DNA of 64,000 nucleotides from Pararhodonellum marinum (GTDB taxonomy: Bacteria; Bacteroidota; Bacteroidia; Cytophagales; Cyclobacteriaceae): assembly GCF_015354735.1 (NCBI RefSeq), contig NZ_JACEFJ010000002.1, forward strand, positions 124,001 to 188,000, written 5' to 3'. The translations under genes and the position numbers were made by a program. How positions within the stretch are numbered: position 1 is the stretch's first letter; each line of letters opens with the position of its first letter. The notes beneath the pieces were generated by a model. That model ran no database searches and was not told the DNA's origin. It saw nothing but the letters and a program-made list of their open reading frames with translations. Of this stretch, positions 36,290 to 43,904 are shown in pieces.

Positions 36290-36327
36290 AAAATCTAAAT
36301 GTTTACTATTGTAAACATTTAGATTTT
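36290..36327. promoter_or_regulatory. Perfect long palindrome abutting the XRE start codon
   Basis: AAATCTAAATGTTTAC (36291-36306) and GTAAACATTTAGATTT (36311-36326) are exact reverse complements around a 4-nt TATT spacer; adding the outer A/T pair gives 17-bp arms. It ends one base before the ATG of the XRE gene. This is most likely the operator for the XRE protein, or a leader hairpin blocking its translation. Classic controller-protein boxes are shorter and less perfect. Confidence 0.85.
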
Positions 36328-36534
36328 ATGGATATCAAAGAAAAATTCGGATTAAAGCTCAAAACCCTCAGAAAAGAAAAAGGCCTGTCCCAAGAGAAAC
36401 TGGCCGAAAGATCCGGTCTTAACAGATCTTATATCTCAGGAATTGAACAGGGGAAAAGGAATGTATCGTTAGAGGTGATGGAGAAATTGGTCGAGGCGCT
36501 GGGGGCGGGGATTGGAGAGTTGGTGGATTTTTAA
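36328..36534 (+). CDS. XRE-family regulator, R-M controller-like
   Basis: The ATG at 36328 gives a 68-residue, single-domain helix-turn-helix protein ('LKTLRKEKGLSQEKLAERSGL' with the recognition helix near 'NRSYISGIEQGKR' and 'SLEVMEKLVEALG'); a TTG start 93 nt upstream would run through the palindrome and is rejected. Small XRE proteins like this act as timing controllers in restriction-modification systems. It is convergent with the DUF4325 gene: their stop codons overlap. Confidence 0.88.
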   Translation: MDIKEKFGLKLKTLRKEKGLSQEKLAERSGLNRSYISGIEQGKRNVSLEVMEKLVEALGAGIGELVDF

Positions 36535-36824
36535 GCTGTTTCCAACTGCAACATTCTTTCTTTCAATGCAAAAGCAATGGTTCTTTTTACTAGCTTATTG
36601 GCATCTTTGAAGGTGGTTTTTTTCTTAAGCTCCTCAATTTTCATAGAAATAAGGAGTTTGGCAAAGCACTCGTCAGCAAAACTATGTGAAATAAAATCTA
36701 TACCGGAAAAGTCAAAAGTTACCAATTGGTTTTGCTCCAAGGCAATTTCTATATCCTTCCTGATGGATTCGCCAAGAACCCTTGTGCCTAGATGAGTGCC
36801 AATATGTGAGAAGTTGATTGTCAT
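36531..36824 (-). CDS. STAS-like DUF4325 protein
   Basis: The 97-residue protein has the DUF4325 pattern 'GTHLGTRVLGESIRKDIEIAL', 'TFDFSGIDFISHSFADECFAKLL' (described in pieces), related to anti-sigma-factor-antagonist STAS folds but without the usual phosphorylated Ser context. Its role is unknown; family members often neighbour nucleases or ATP-binding proteins. It lies downstream of the HNH gene with 53 nt between. Confidence 0.82.
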   Translation of the reverse strand: MTINFSHIGTHLGTRVLGESIRKDIEIALEQNQLVTFDFSGIDFISHSFADECFAKLLISMKIEELKKKTTFKDANKLVKRTIAFALKERMLQLETA

Positions 36825-36877
36825 TTTATTTTAACGAGTTTAAACAAAATAGTCTGCATGTAATTTATTTAAATCCA

Positions 36878-37591
36878 TTAGTTTCTGAATATATTCTCCA
36901 AATGATAGTCTAAATAGGTTTCGTGACCTTTATGAGTTTTAATTTTGGTTTTGTTATTTATGTTAAGACCTTCTGGATTAATTAATTCCTTTGAAATAAA
37001 AATATCCCCTTTTCCACTAAAGCTTATAAAACCTAAATCAAACAATTTATCATATGTTGGCAACAACAGTAATCCATTAAACTTATCTATTCTTTCAAGA
37101 TTATCTGATTTACTCCATGGCTTAATATGGGACGCATTAAGAAGCCTAACATCCAAATAGCCTGATATTGAACATTTACCCCATAGATTTAAAAGGTTCT
37201 CTCTATATTGGCCCTGACCTCTTCTACTCAAAATAATTGTTTCCTTTTCAGTAACCGTCAGGGCCGGATTAATAATTACACTTTCAATTTCTGGAGTAAT
37301 TATCCTTCCAGGGATTCCTTCATAAGAATCGAGAAATTCGATATACAAGTCAAGAGATCTACTGTACATTCTATTCCCTTTAATATTTTTATTATAAAAC
37401 TCATCAAAACTAAAATACTTTTGCTTAATTCTAATCACTTCTTCTACATCTGAAACAGAGTAAATATCTAAATCATTAAACTTCTTAGATTTCAAATGAT
37501 TTGAAATGGTATTTATAGTATTTGAATACTTATCTGGTCTAGTAATGGTTTTTTTATTTTGTTTTAGCCAGTCTTCGAATAGAAATCTCAT
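36878..37591 (-). CDS. HNH endonuclease
   Basis: The 237-residue protein has a C-terminal HNH_2-type motif: 'SRRGQGQYRENLLNLWGKCSISGY', then 'LNASHIKPWSKSDN' (the H of the ββα-Me region) and 'NGLLLLPTYDKLFDLGFISF' (Asn and His-equivalent region). It is likely a DNA nuclease. It starts 13 nt after the HpaII-family stop, so it is probably cotranscribed with it, and may be an accessory nuclease of the cluster. Confidence 0.87.
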   Translation of the reverse strand: MRFLFEDWLKQNKKTITRPDKYSNTINTISNHLKSKKFNDLDIYSVSDVEEVIRIKQKYFSFDEFYNKNIKGNRMYSRSLDLYIEFLDSYEGIPGRIITPEIESVIINPALTVTEKETIILSRRGQGQYRENLLNLWGKCSISGYLDVRLLNASHIKPWSKSDNLERIDKFNGLLLLPTYDKLFDLGFISFSGKGDIFISKELINPEGLNINNKTKIKTHKGHETYLDYHLENIFRN

Positions 37592-37604
37592 AAAGAAATA
37601 ATTA

Positions 37605-38702
37605 TCATTTTAAAAACCGTATTTGCAAATTCAATTTAAAAAATAGTTTGTTGTTTTCAAGATAAACTGACCCAAAATCATGTCTTGTACTACTTGCTGT
37701 TTCTAACTTGGTATTGTTCAGCAAATAATCCTCAAATTCATTTCGGTTATAAATATGGTAACATAAAATCTCTCCATTATCCTTAACCACCAAATAACCA
37801 CCAGTAGCATCTAGTTCTCCGGTCCAAACTTTTGCAGGCGTCATTCCCAAAGCTATATCTGTCAAAAGCCTTTTGATTTTATAAGAATAGAATGGATGAT
37901 TTGTTTCAAGATTGAAACCAAGCGGATTTTTCTCAGAAATTTCCTGAACTAGTTCTTTTATTTTGTTGTGGCCAGATGTAAAAAAAAGATAAACAATTTC
38001 AGAAAGAATTTCAGGTAATGCGCTATCAATCAATGTCAAGTTATTTTCAAAGACTGAATTTTCTGTTCTTTCAAAATCTAATTTCCCAGAAAATTCTAGA
38101 ATTTTAAAAATTCTCCCTTTAATGTCCTTATGCATCTTTTCCCCTCTAGAAATATACATAGAGTTTATTAAATGGATTTCATCTCCGTTAAGTCTCTTGT
38201 TAGCAATCTTGTAAATAAAATTTGTAGTTTTACCAGCATTTAAAAGAGTTGAAGCACTACCAAGTTGAGACTTTATACTGAACCCTAACTTAGGCATTGT
38301 GCCTGTTCTTTGGTCATGAATAATTATCCTAATATCACTTTTAATGGAGGACTTTGCCTTTAGCGAAAAACAGTTAAAAGAATTTATAAATGACTCAATC
38401 ACAGGAATAGAAAAGGTTGAAGAAGTTGTTTTTTTTAAACTAGAAAGCAAGTAAACAGCTTTCTCCTGAAATAAGGAAATGGGTATCCTAAATTCCTCAT
38501 CCGTGCCTTTAACAATTACCAAATCACTTTCATAGCCGAATTCGTAAGTTCCTTTAGATTCGTCACGTAAAATCTTGATAATGGGAAAAATCAGGCTTTC
38601 AATTTTGTTTAGATCACTGTCACCTGCAAATAGATTTTTATCCGATATAATTTTTAAAAGTGTATAAATCTCACTCCATTCTCCTTTATTTCCTGTTAGC
38701 AT
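37605..38702 (-). CDS. HpaII-family type II restriction endonuclease
   Basis: The 365-residue length matches the HpaII family (about 358). The N-terminal 'GNKGEWSEIYTLLKII' and the C-terminal 'AKVWTGELDATGGYLVVKDNG', 'YHIYNRNEFEDYLLNN' and 'TRHDFGSVYLENNKLFFKLNLQIRF' fit what I recall of that family (recognition C-C-G-G). Its gene lies 10 nt after the unknown gene that follows the methyltransferase, giving an M-unknown-R order. Its 3' end is duplicated at 35882-36277. Confidence 0.85.
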   Translation of the reverse strand: MLTGNKGEWSEIYTLLKIISDKNLFAGDSDLNKIESLIFPIIKILRDESKGTYEFGYESDLVIVKGTDEEFRIPISLFQEKAVYLLSSLKKTTSSTFSIPVIESFINSFNCFSLKAKSSIKSDIRIIIHDQRTGTMPKLGFSIKSQLGSASTLLNAGKTTNFIYKIANKRLNGDEIHLINSMYISRGEKMHKDIKGRIFKILEFSGKLDFERTENSVFENNLTLIDSALPEILSEIVYLFFTSGHNKIKELVQEISEKNPLGFNLETNHPFYSYKIKRLLTDIALGMTPAKVWTGELDATGGYLVVKDNGEILCYHIYNRNEFEDYLLNNTKLETASSTRHDFGSVYLENNKLFFKLNLQIRFLK

Positions 38703-38712
38703 TCGAGTTAGT

Positions 38713-39375
38713 TTAATTATTTACTCTTTCCAATAGAATCTTAACGTGCTCTGGGGTTAATAGGTAAAAATTTCCTACTTTTTTCAGAGAAGAAAATGCC
38801 ACATTAAACTCAATCTCGTTAACCGTCGAAAAATCATGTCTGGTTCTTTTCTTTTTTTTGAAATAAACTCCGCGAGTAGTGTCTATAAATAGAGAGACAT
38901 AAAATTCTATCTTATTATAAATTAATCTTATATCTAACCCATTAAAATAATCTTTTCTCATGGAATATTCAACTTCTTCAAAGATTTCAGACTCCTCCAA
39001 TAAATAAATGAAATGTAAATCCCTTACTAATGATGGATACGTGCGCTTCATTCGGTTCAATAATCCATCCTTACAAAGAACTAAACCACTTACTAAAACA
39101 TTACCATTTACATCTCCTCCAATAAATTCAAGGTATGTTTCACAATATTCGTTTTCAGTTGGAATTCTTAAATCTTTGAAAAAGAGATAGTAAAATGATT
39201 GGATGAAAGGAGGAATTGAAGCGTTTTCAACATTTGGATCTTTTGGTTTATTTTCGCCCGAATAATCGAGTTGCTTAATCTGATTTTCTAAGTCAATTAT
39301 CGAAATTTTTGCGTCTCTACTGACTGAAATTTCTTTATTTGAAATTTTTACATCAATGATCTTCTTCAAAAACAT
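38713..39375 (-). CDS. Unknown protein between methyltransferase and HpaII-type endonuclease
   Basis: I do not recognise this 220-residue protein. It has mixed alpha/beta character. Near residue 178 it has 'TRHDFSTV', which echoes 'TRHDFGSV' in the HpaII-type protein (near 339), each followed by a hydrophobic strand-like segment. It overlaps the methyltransferase stop by 10 nt and is 10 nt from the endonuclease, so it belongs to the same transcription unit. It could be a specificity or accessory factor. Confidence 0.75.
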   Translation of the reverse strand: MFLKKIIDVKISNKEISVSRDAKISIIDLENQIKQLDYSGENKPKDPNVENASIPPFIQSFYYLFFKDLRIPTENEYCETYLEFIGGDVNGNVLVSGLVLCKDGLLNRMKRTYPSLVRDLHFIYLLEESEIFEEVEYSMRKDYFNGLDIRLIYNKIEFYVSLFIDTTRGVYFKKKKRTRHDFSTVNEIEFNVAFSSLKKVGNFYLLTPEHVKILLERVNN

Positions 39376-40652
39376 CCTAGTTTCTTTAAAATCTGCTCTG
39401 CCGTTGCCCTAATTGCTGGTACAGCAACAGAATTTCCAAATTGCTTATAGGCAGAAGCATCTGCTACAGGTATTAAAAATTCATCTGGATACCCTTGTAG
39501 TCTAGCCCATTCGCGAGGTGTCATTTTTCTAATACCACGTCTATTTACCTCCCCTTTTATATGTGTAATTGGCGTAAAATCCTCCAATCGATCATCATAT
39601 ACTAGGTTCCTTTCTCTTCCCATTCCTCCGCAGACTACAGCATTTGCAACTCCATCGTCCGGAATTATTTCAAATCCAAAACCATTTCCTTTTGACAAAT
39701 GACGATTTCTATGGTCTTCAAGTGTTTTCAGGTATTGGGTGGATAAGTAGTATTTAACAGAAACTGGATTTTCTTCTTTTACATCTTCAAAAGCAACAAT
39801 TTCTTCTATTGGTTCTGGATAATCGAATTGATCAATTCCTAAATCCTTCCTAAATCCGACAATGAATATCCTTTCTCTATTTTGCGGAACCCCGAAATCT
39901 CTGGCATTAATAATTTCTGGGTCAGGAACAAAATATCCCAAATCTTGCCTAAGGACATTTAAAATTGTTGCTAAGGTTCTTCCTTTATCATGATTTCTGA
40001 GGCCTTTAACGTTTTCTAGAAAAAAAGCTTTTGGCCTTTTCCTTTTTATAATTTCAGCTACATCAAAAAATAATGTTCCGCGAGTATCTTCGAAACCCCC
40101 TCTTCGACCTGCAATTGAAAATGCCTGACATGGGAATCCTGCACATAAAACATCGAAGCCATCTGGAATAAAACTCTTCGTTTCTTCCTTAGTAATGTCC
40201 CCAAAAGGAATATCCCCAAAATTGGCAAAATAGGTTTTTTTTGCTTGATCATCCCATTCACTCGTAAATACACATTTTCCGCCGAGTTCTTGTAAGGCTA
40301 ATCTAAACCCCCCAATTCCAGCAAAAAGGTCTATAAATTTAAACTTTGGATTTTCCTTTTCAGGAAAAGGTATGTTTTCTTTATGGTCAAATAATGAATA
40401 TTGGATAGCCTCGAATGAATCTGACCACGCCATATGTGAAACATCCTGTTCCTCAAGAAGAGACTTGTAATACATTATAGCTCTATCTTCAAAGTAGGAC
40501 CTATCTTCCGATCCTACAGAGCTTACAAAATGAGTTAAAGCTGCTTTACCTGTGTCCTCCTCCACAAATCTTAACTTGAACTTTTTACCGAAAAATTCTT
40601 CAACTAAATTTTCATCTTTTATTACCAAATTATTTTCCATAATCAATTCCAA
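39366..40652 (-). CDS. DNA (cytosine-5-)-methyltransferase, HpaII-type
   Basis: All 5mC motifs are present in order: I 'FIDLFAGIGGFRLAL', IV 'GFPCQAFSIAG' with the catalytic Cys, VI 'LENVKGL', VIII 'NARDFGVPQNRERIF', IX 'RKMTPREWARLQGYPD' and X 'YKQFGNSVAVP'. The variable region contains 'YYLSTQYLKTLEDHRNRH' and 'KGNGFGFEI', which match what I recall of M.HpaII (CCGG). A ~95-residue N-terminal extension is longer than in minimal enzymes. The start may alternatively be 40640 (second ATG). It leads the minus-strand R-M operon. Confidence 0.93.
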   Translation of the reverse strand: MELIMENNLVIKDENLVEEFFGKKFKLRFVEEDTGKAALTHFVSSVGSEDRSYFEDRAIMYYKSLLEEQDVSHMAWSDSFEAIQYSLFDHKENIPFPEKENPKFKFIDLFAGIGGFRLALQELGGKCVFTSEWDDQAKKTYFANFGDIPFGDITKEETKSFIPDGFDVLCAGFPCQAFSIAGRRGGFEDTRGTLFFDVAEIIKRKRPKAFFLENVKGLRNHDKGRTLATILNVLRQDLGYFVPDPEIINARDFGVPQNRERIFIVGFRKDLGIDQFDYPEPIEEIVAFEDVKEENPVSVKYYLSTQYLKTLEDHRNRHLSKGNGFGFEIIPDDGVANAVVCGGMGRERNLVYDDRLEDFTPITHIKGEVNRRGIRKMTPREWARLQGYPDEFLIPVADASAYKQFGNSVAVPAIRATAEQILKKLGCF

Positions 40653-40767
40653 TTAACTTTTGCAATCTATTAAATATATAAAGAAGTTAGAAAAATACTT
40701 ACCTTTCTTTGTCTTAGTCATTTCTTAAATATGATCCATTTTTTCTTATCAAAACCTTTTACTAAGC

Positions 40768-41034
40768 TCACCCATTCTCCACATAATCCCAAAAAAAATC
40801 CCCCAAACGCTCCGATTCCGGATCAAACTTCATTACAATCCTTGAAGTAAGCCGATCGATGTAATTGTGAATTGCTTCTGGATCCGGAAGCTTTTCCAAA
40901 AATGATAGCATTGGATTCCCTACCACAAACTCTCCAATCATACACCAAATCTCCCCTTTGAAACTATCGGCGTAAGTACCGGAATTTTTTTCCAAATGGC
41001 TTTTTAAACGGTCAATTTTTTCTTGTCTTGTCAT
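40768..41034 (-). CDS. Small hypothetical protein
   Basis: The 88-residue charged helical protein ('KIDRLKSHLEKN', 'DPEAIHNYIDRLTS') has no motif I recognise. It overlaps the end of the upstream zinc-ribbon gene by 4 nt (ATGA), so the two are translationally coupled. It lies just beyond the AT-rich defence island. Confidence 0.65.
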   Translation of the reverse strand: MTRQEKIDRLKSHLEKNSGTYADSFKGEIWCMIGEFVVGNPMLSFLEKLPDPEAIHNYIDRLTSRIVMKFDPESERLGDFFWDYVENG

Positions 41035-41303
41035 TGAACCCTTTCCATCACGATCCCCCCAAATCTCGCTTCCCTGGCCTCGCAGGCGATGCCCTCCACA
41101 TAGCAGCTGTTGCCATGGTACTTTTCCCCAGAGTCCCGGTATTCCCCTGCACAGCCATGACCACTGATGGCCGTATTGTAAAATACCACAGCCCGACCCT
41201 CCCAGTCGGTCGCCTTGTGGACACAGTCCCCGCAGAGATAATTGGGATACCTTTCTGAATAGGCCACCCCTTTATGGCAAATCGGACATTTTTGGTTTTC
41301 CAT
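41031..41303 (-). CDS. Small zinc-ribbon protein
   Basis: From the ATG at 41303 (an upstream ATG at 41354 adds 17 residues of doubtful value) the 90-residue protein starts with a 'CPICHKG'...'CGDC' zinc ribbon, then 'ATDWEGRAVVFYNTAISGHGCAGEYRD' and a third Cys-containing 'HGNSCYVEGIACEA'. The role is unknown; coupling to the downstream gene suggests a small two-gene unit. Confidence 0.7.
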   Translation of the reverse strand: MENQKCPICHKGVAYSERYPNYLCGDCVHKATDWEGRAVVFYNTAISGHGCAGEYRDSGEKYHGNSCYVEGIACEAREARFGGIVMERVQ

Positions 41304-41452
41304 AGCGTGCTTGTTTAGGTGAGCACAAGGCTTCATTTTTTTCTCACAGCACACAAGTTACGAAAACCGACCTGACCAAGCGCCTTGCTGACACAAGCTG
41401 TCTGACTTTATTTTTTTATCTTCACATGCGGCCTTCTGATTGGGTTAGAGGA

Positions 41453-42064
41453 TCAAAGGTACTTTTCAAGCTCAAATTCCGAATCGGGAAGTTTCATTGG
41501 CTTGATTTGCTTGGCGGTCATGACTATATAATGGTCTGCTTTGTAGCCGATGTATTCCAGAAAAATACTGCCTTGGCTGACCCTCAAAAAATCATTCCAA
41601 TTGCCCAAATTATGTTCCAGAAATGCCGCGGTATGGATCTTCAGTTTATCTGAAACAAAATATACACTGGGAGTTTCCGAGTCATTTTGACTCTCAATGC
41701 CCTTGCATGTATACCCGGCTATTTTCTTTCTTTTGCTTATTTTCGAAAATTTCGGAGGATCTGAATAGGTTTGACCTGCATCCAGCTGAAACAGTTTACC
41801 TGCCCTGTTAAAATAATAGGAATTGTCTCTGGAATTGTAAAGTTGAATCAGGTTCCCATTTTCATCAAATGCTTTGTAATTTCCTGCATTGATATAATAA
41901 TGCTGCTCCCTGCCATGGAGCGGCCCCATCATTTCGGTGATGTCTTTGCCATCCAAATCATAATATTGGTATTCATACAGAATAAACCCTTCAAAATATT
42001 CCGATTGGGCAGCTGCCATTTGGGCAAAAAGAAGGAAAAACAGGAAAAAGGTATTTTTAAACAT
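41453..42064 (-). CDS. Exported GLPGLI/DUF4412-like protein
   Basis: Start at 42064 gives 203 residues with a signal peptide ('FKNTFFLFFLLFAQMAAAQS'). The mature part ('FEGFILYEYQYYDLDGKDI', 'YYINAGNYKAFDENG', 'SYYFNRAGKLFQLDAG', 'IAGYTCKGIE') is like short Bacteroidota proteins of the DUF4412/GLPGLI type, which read a metal or small molecule in the periplasm in some cases. The role is unknown. Confidence 0.75.
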   Translation of the reverse strand: MFKNTFFLFFLLFAQMAAAQSEYFEGFILYEYQYYDLDGKDITEMMGPLHGREQHYYINAGNYKAFDENGNLIQLYNSRDNSYYFNRAGKLFQLDAGQTYSDPPKFSKISKRKKIAGYTCKGIESQNDSETPSVYFVSDKLKIHTAAFLEHNLGNWNDFLRVSQGSIFLEYIGYKADHYIVMTAKQIKPMKLPDSEFELEKYL

Positions 42065-42236
42065 GGATAGGATGTTAGTTTGAGAAAGCGAATAAAACAA
42101 AAATTTCATGTAAATCAACGATTTTTTTAAGCCTCTCAAACCACTTATTTATTGAAGTCAAATTTTCCGCTCAAATAACCCTATGTGTTCAAATCAATAA
42201 AAACCTATCTTTGCGGATGGTCCTACTGATCCATAC

Positions 42237-42692
42237 ATGAAACTAACACTACTGATTTTTGCCGGTCTGACACTGCTTAGCTCTCCCCTTGCCTTTGCAC
42301 AGGAAAAGGATACGGAACCCTTTAAATTCATTGAGATTGGTGAAATTCCTGTCTTTGGTAAAAATGTGGACAAGCAAACCCGCTGTGTACACTGGCATTC
42401 GGACCTGGATATCATAGCGATCAAATTCAAGTGCTGCGACAAGTACTTCCCCTGTTTTTCCTGCCATGAGGAAGAGGCGGACCATCCTCATCAGGTATGG
42501 CCCAAGTCGGAATTTGACCAAAAAGCGATCCTCTGCGGGGTCTGCGGCACTGAACTGAGGATCAGGGACTATATGGCATCAGACAACACCTGTCCCCATT
42601 GCCAATCCGGCTTCAATCCAGGCTGCAGCAATCACTATCACCTGTATTTTGAAACCCTGGAAGTTCGTCCTTCACCAAAGGGAATTAAATAA
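42237..42692 (+). CDS. CHY zinc-finger protein with predicted signal peptide
   Basis: The 151-residue protein has the CHY zinc-finger signature: 'TRCVHWHSDLDIIAIKFKCCDKYFPCFSCHEEE', 'LCGVCGTELRI', 'CPHCQSGFNPGCSNHYHLYF' (in pieces). Such domains usually lie in cytosolic proteins, but this one opens with a good signal peptide ('LLIFAGLTLLSSPLAFAQE') in frame with the domain, so it is probably exported. The next 28 nt lead into a hairpin array. Confidence 0.8.
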   Translation: MKLTLLIFAGLTLLSSPLAFAQEKDTEPFKFIEIGEIPVFGKNVDKQTRCVHWHSDLDIIAIKFKCCDKYFPCFSCHEEEADHPHQVWPKSEFDQKAILCGVCGTELRIRDYMASDNTCPHCQSGFNPGCSNHYHLYFETLEVRPSPKGIK

Positions 42693-42718
42693 TAAGTCGG
42701 GAATTTTCTTTTATGACC

Positions 42719-43310
42719 GGTTGTCGGGAGAAACGTTGTCAGGTTTTCGCGATCACCTACAGGGTCTTGTTGTCAAGTTGTCGGGACCACTAAAGTGGTC
42801 TGGTTGTCGGGTTGTCATGAAAGTCCTTGTGGATAACTTGAAAAGGGTTGCCTACCCTAGAGATCGGATGCGGCCATAGCCGGGGTAGCGGCAAGGAAGG
42901 TTGTCGGGTTGTCGGGACCACTAGCGTGGTCTGGTTATCAGGTTGTCTTAAGGAAAATTATTGTGGATAACTTGATAAGACTTGCCTACCTAAGTGATGG
43001 GATGCGGCCATAACCGGGGTAGCAGCAAAGATGGTTGTCGGGTTGTCGGGACCACTAAAGTGGTCGGGTTGTCGGGTTGTCTTAAGGAGAGGCCTTGTGG
43101 ATAACTTGATAATGGTTGCCTACCCTAGTGATCGGATGCGGCCATAACCGGGGTAGCAGCACAGAAGGTTGTCAAGTTGTCGGGACCGCTAACGCGGCCT
43201 TGTTGTCAAGTTGTCCAAGGCAAAACACTTGTGGATAACCTGACAACACTTGCCCACCGCAGGTGTGGCAAGCGACAACAGCTGCGCTAGCGGCAGACAA
43301 CATCCTTGCC
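42719..43310. repeat. Four-copy ~134-bp tandem array of hairpins with GTTGTC flanks
   Basis: TTGTGGATA starts fall near 42827, 42961, 43094 and 43229 (spacings 134, 133, 135). Each unit has a hairpin such as GACCACTAAAGTGGTC between GTTGTCGGGTTGTC-like flanks, then 'TTGCCTACCC' and 'GGATGCGGCCATA' blocks with 'ACCGGGGTAGC'. The fourth copy has 'GACCGCTAACGCGG', with paired changes on both sides of the stem, so the structure is conserved although its sequence changes. It relates to the repeats at 20.5-20.8 kb. Confidence 0.9.
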
Positions 43311-43320
43311 GAGAACCGAA

Positions 43321-43740
43321 TTAAAAAAGCTCCCCCCTCAACCAAGCACAAACCTCCTCCATCACCGCCACATCCGCCGCCGCCCAATCCAATAAAGGAA
43401 GTTCCTCCACATCAAACCAGCCGTAATCGCTGTGTTCGGCCAGTTGCAGGATCCCACTCTCGATCTGGGCGATAAAGGGCAGCAATCTGATCTGAAAGCT
43501 GCCGTAATCATAAGCTGCAGGGGTCAGGGCTTCTTTTATGCTGATCCCCAATCCCAGTTCCTCACGGATTTCCCGGATCAGGCACTCCCTTGCACTTTCC
43601 CCGGATTCCACCTTTCCTCCGGGAAACTCCCACTTTAAGGGCAGTTTCATCCTTTTACTTCGCTGAACAGCCAGTACTTTTCCTTCCTTGATGAGGATGG
43701 CGCAGGTCACGTCGATCATTTCTACTCCCTTTGATTCCAA
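43321..43740 (-). CDS. NUDIX hydrolase, MutT-like
   Basis: The Nudix box is intact: 'GGKVESGESARECLIREIREELG' (G-x5-E-x7-REUxEExG, near residue 43). Length (139 aa) and the starting 'IDVTCAILIKEGKVLAVQRS' match 8-oxo-dGTP diphosphatase or related small NTP pyrophosphatases. It may start at 43719 instead. It ends inside the edge of the hairpin array; monocistronic. Confidence 0.87.
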   Translation of the reverse strand: MESKGVEMIDVTCAILIKEGKVLAVQRSKRMKLPLKWEFPGGKVESGESARECLIREIREELGLGISIKEALTPAAYDYGSFQIRLLPFIAQIESGILQLAEHSDYGWFDVEELPLLDWAAADVAVMEEVCAWLRGELF

Positions 43741-43904
43741 GCCTAAAGTATCAAAAAGCCAAGGCTCTTCCCTATTCAGACCTGAATTTTATTAAAAAAT
43801 AAGTGCCACGGACCTCCTTTTTTCTGCTTGCACAATTCCTTGCCTTTCTCTCCGATTCTGCCTGAAAATGGTTAACTTTAATCTTCCGTTAACCAAAATC
43901 TGCC

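Noticed and set aside
36235-36327. TTG-started longer XRE protein
   Set aside because: It would be translated through the 17-bp palindrome; the ATG at 36328 gives a normal small HTH protein.
41031-41354. 107-residue start for the zinc-ribbon protein
   Set aside because: The extra 17 residues lack support; the ATG at 41303 directly precedes the CPIC motif.
42719-43310. CRISPR array
   Set aside because: Units are ~134 bp with internal hairpins and no short constant repeat with unique spacers; no cas genes are in the window.
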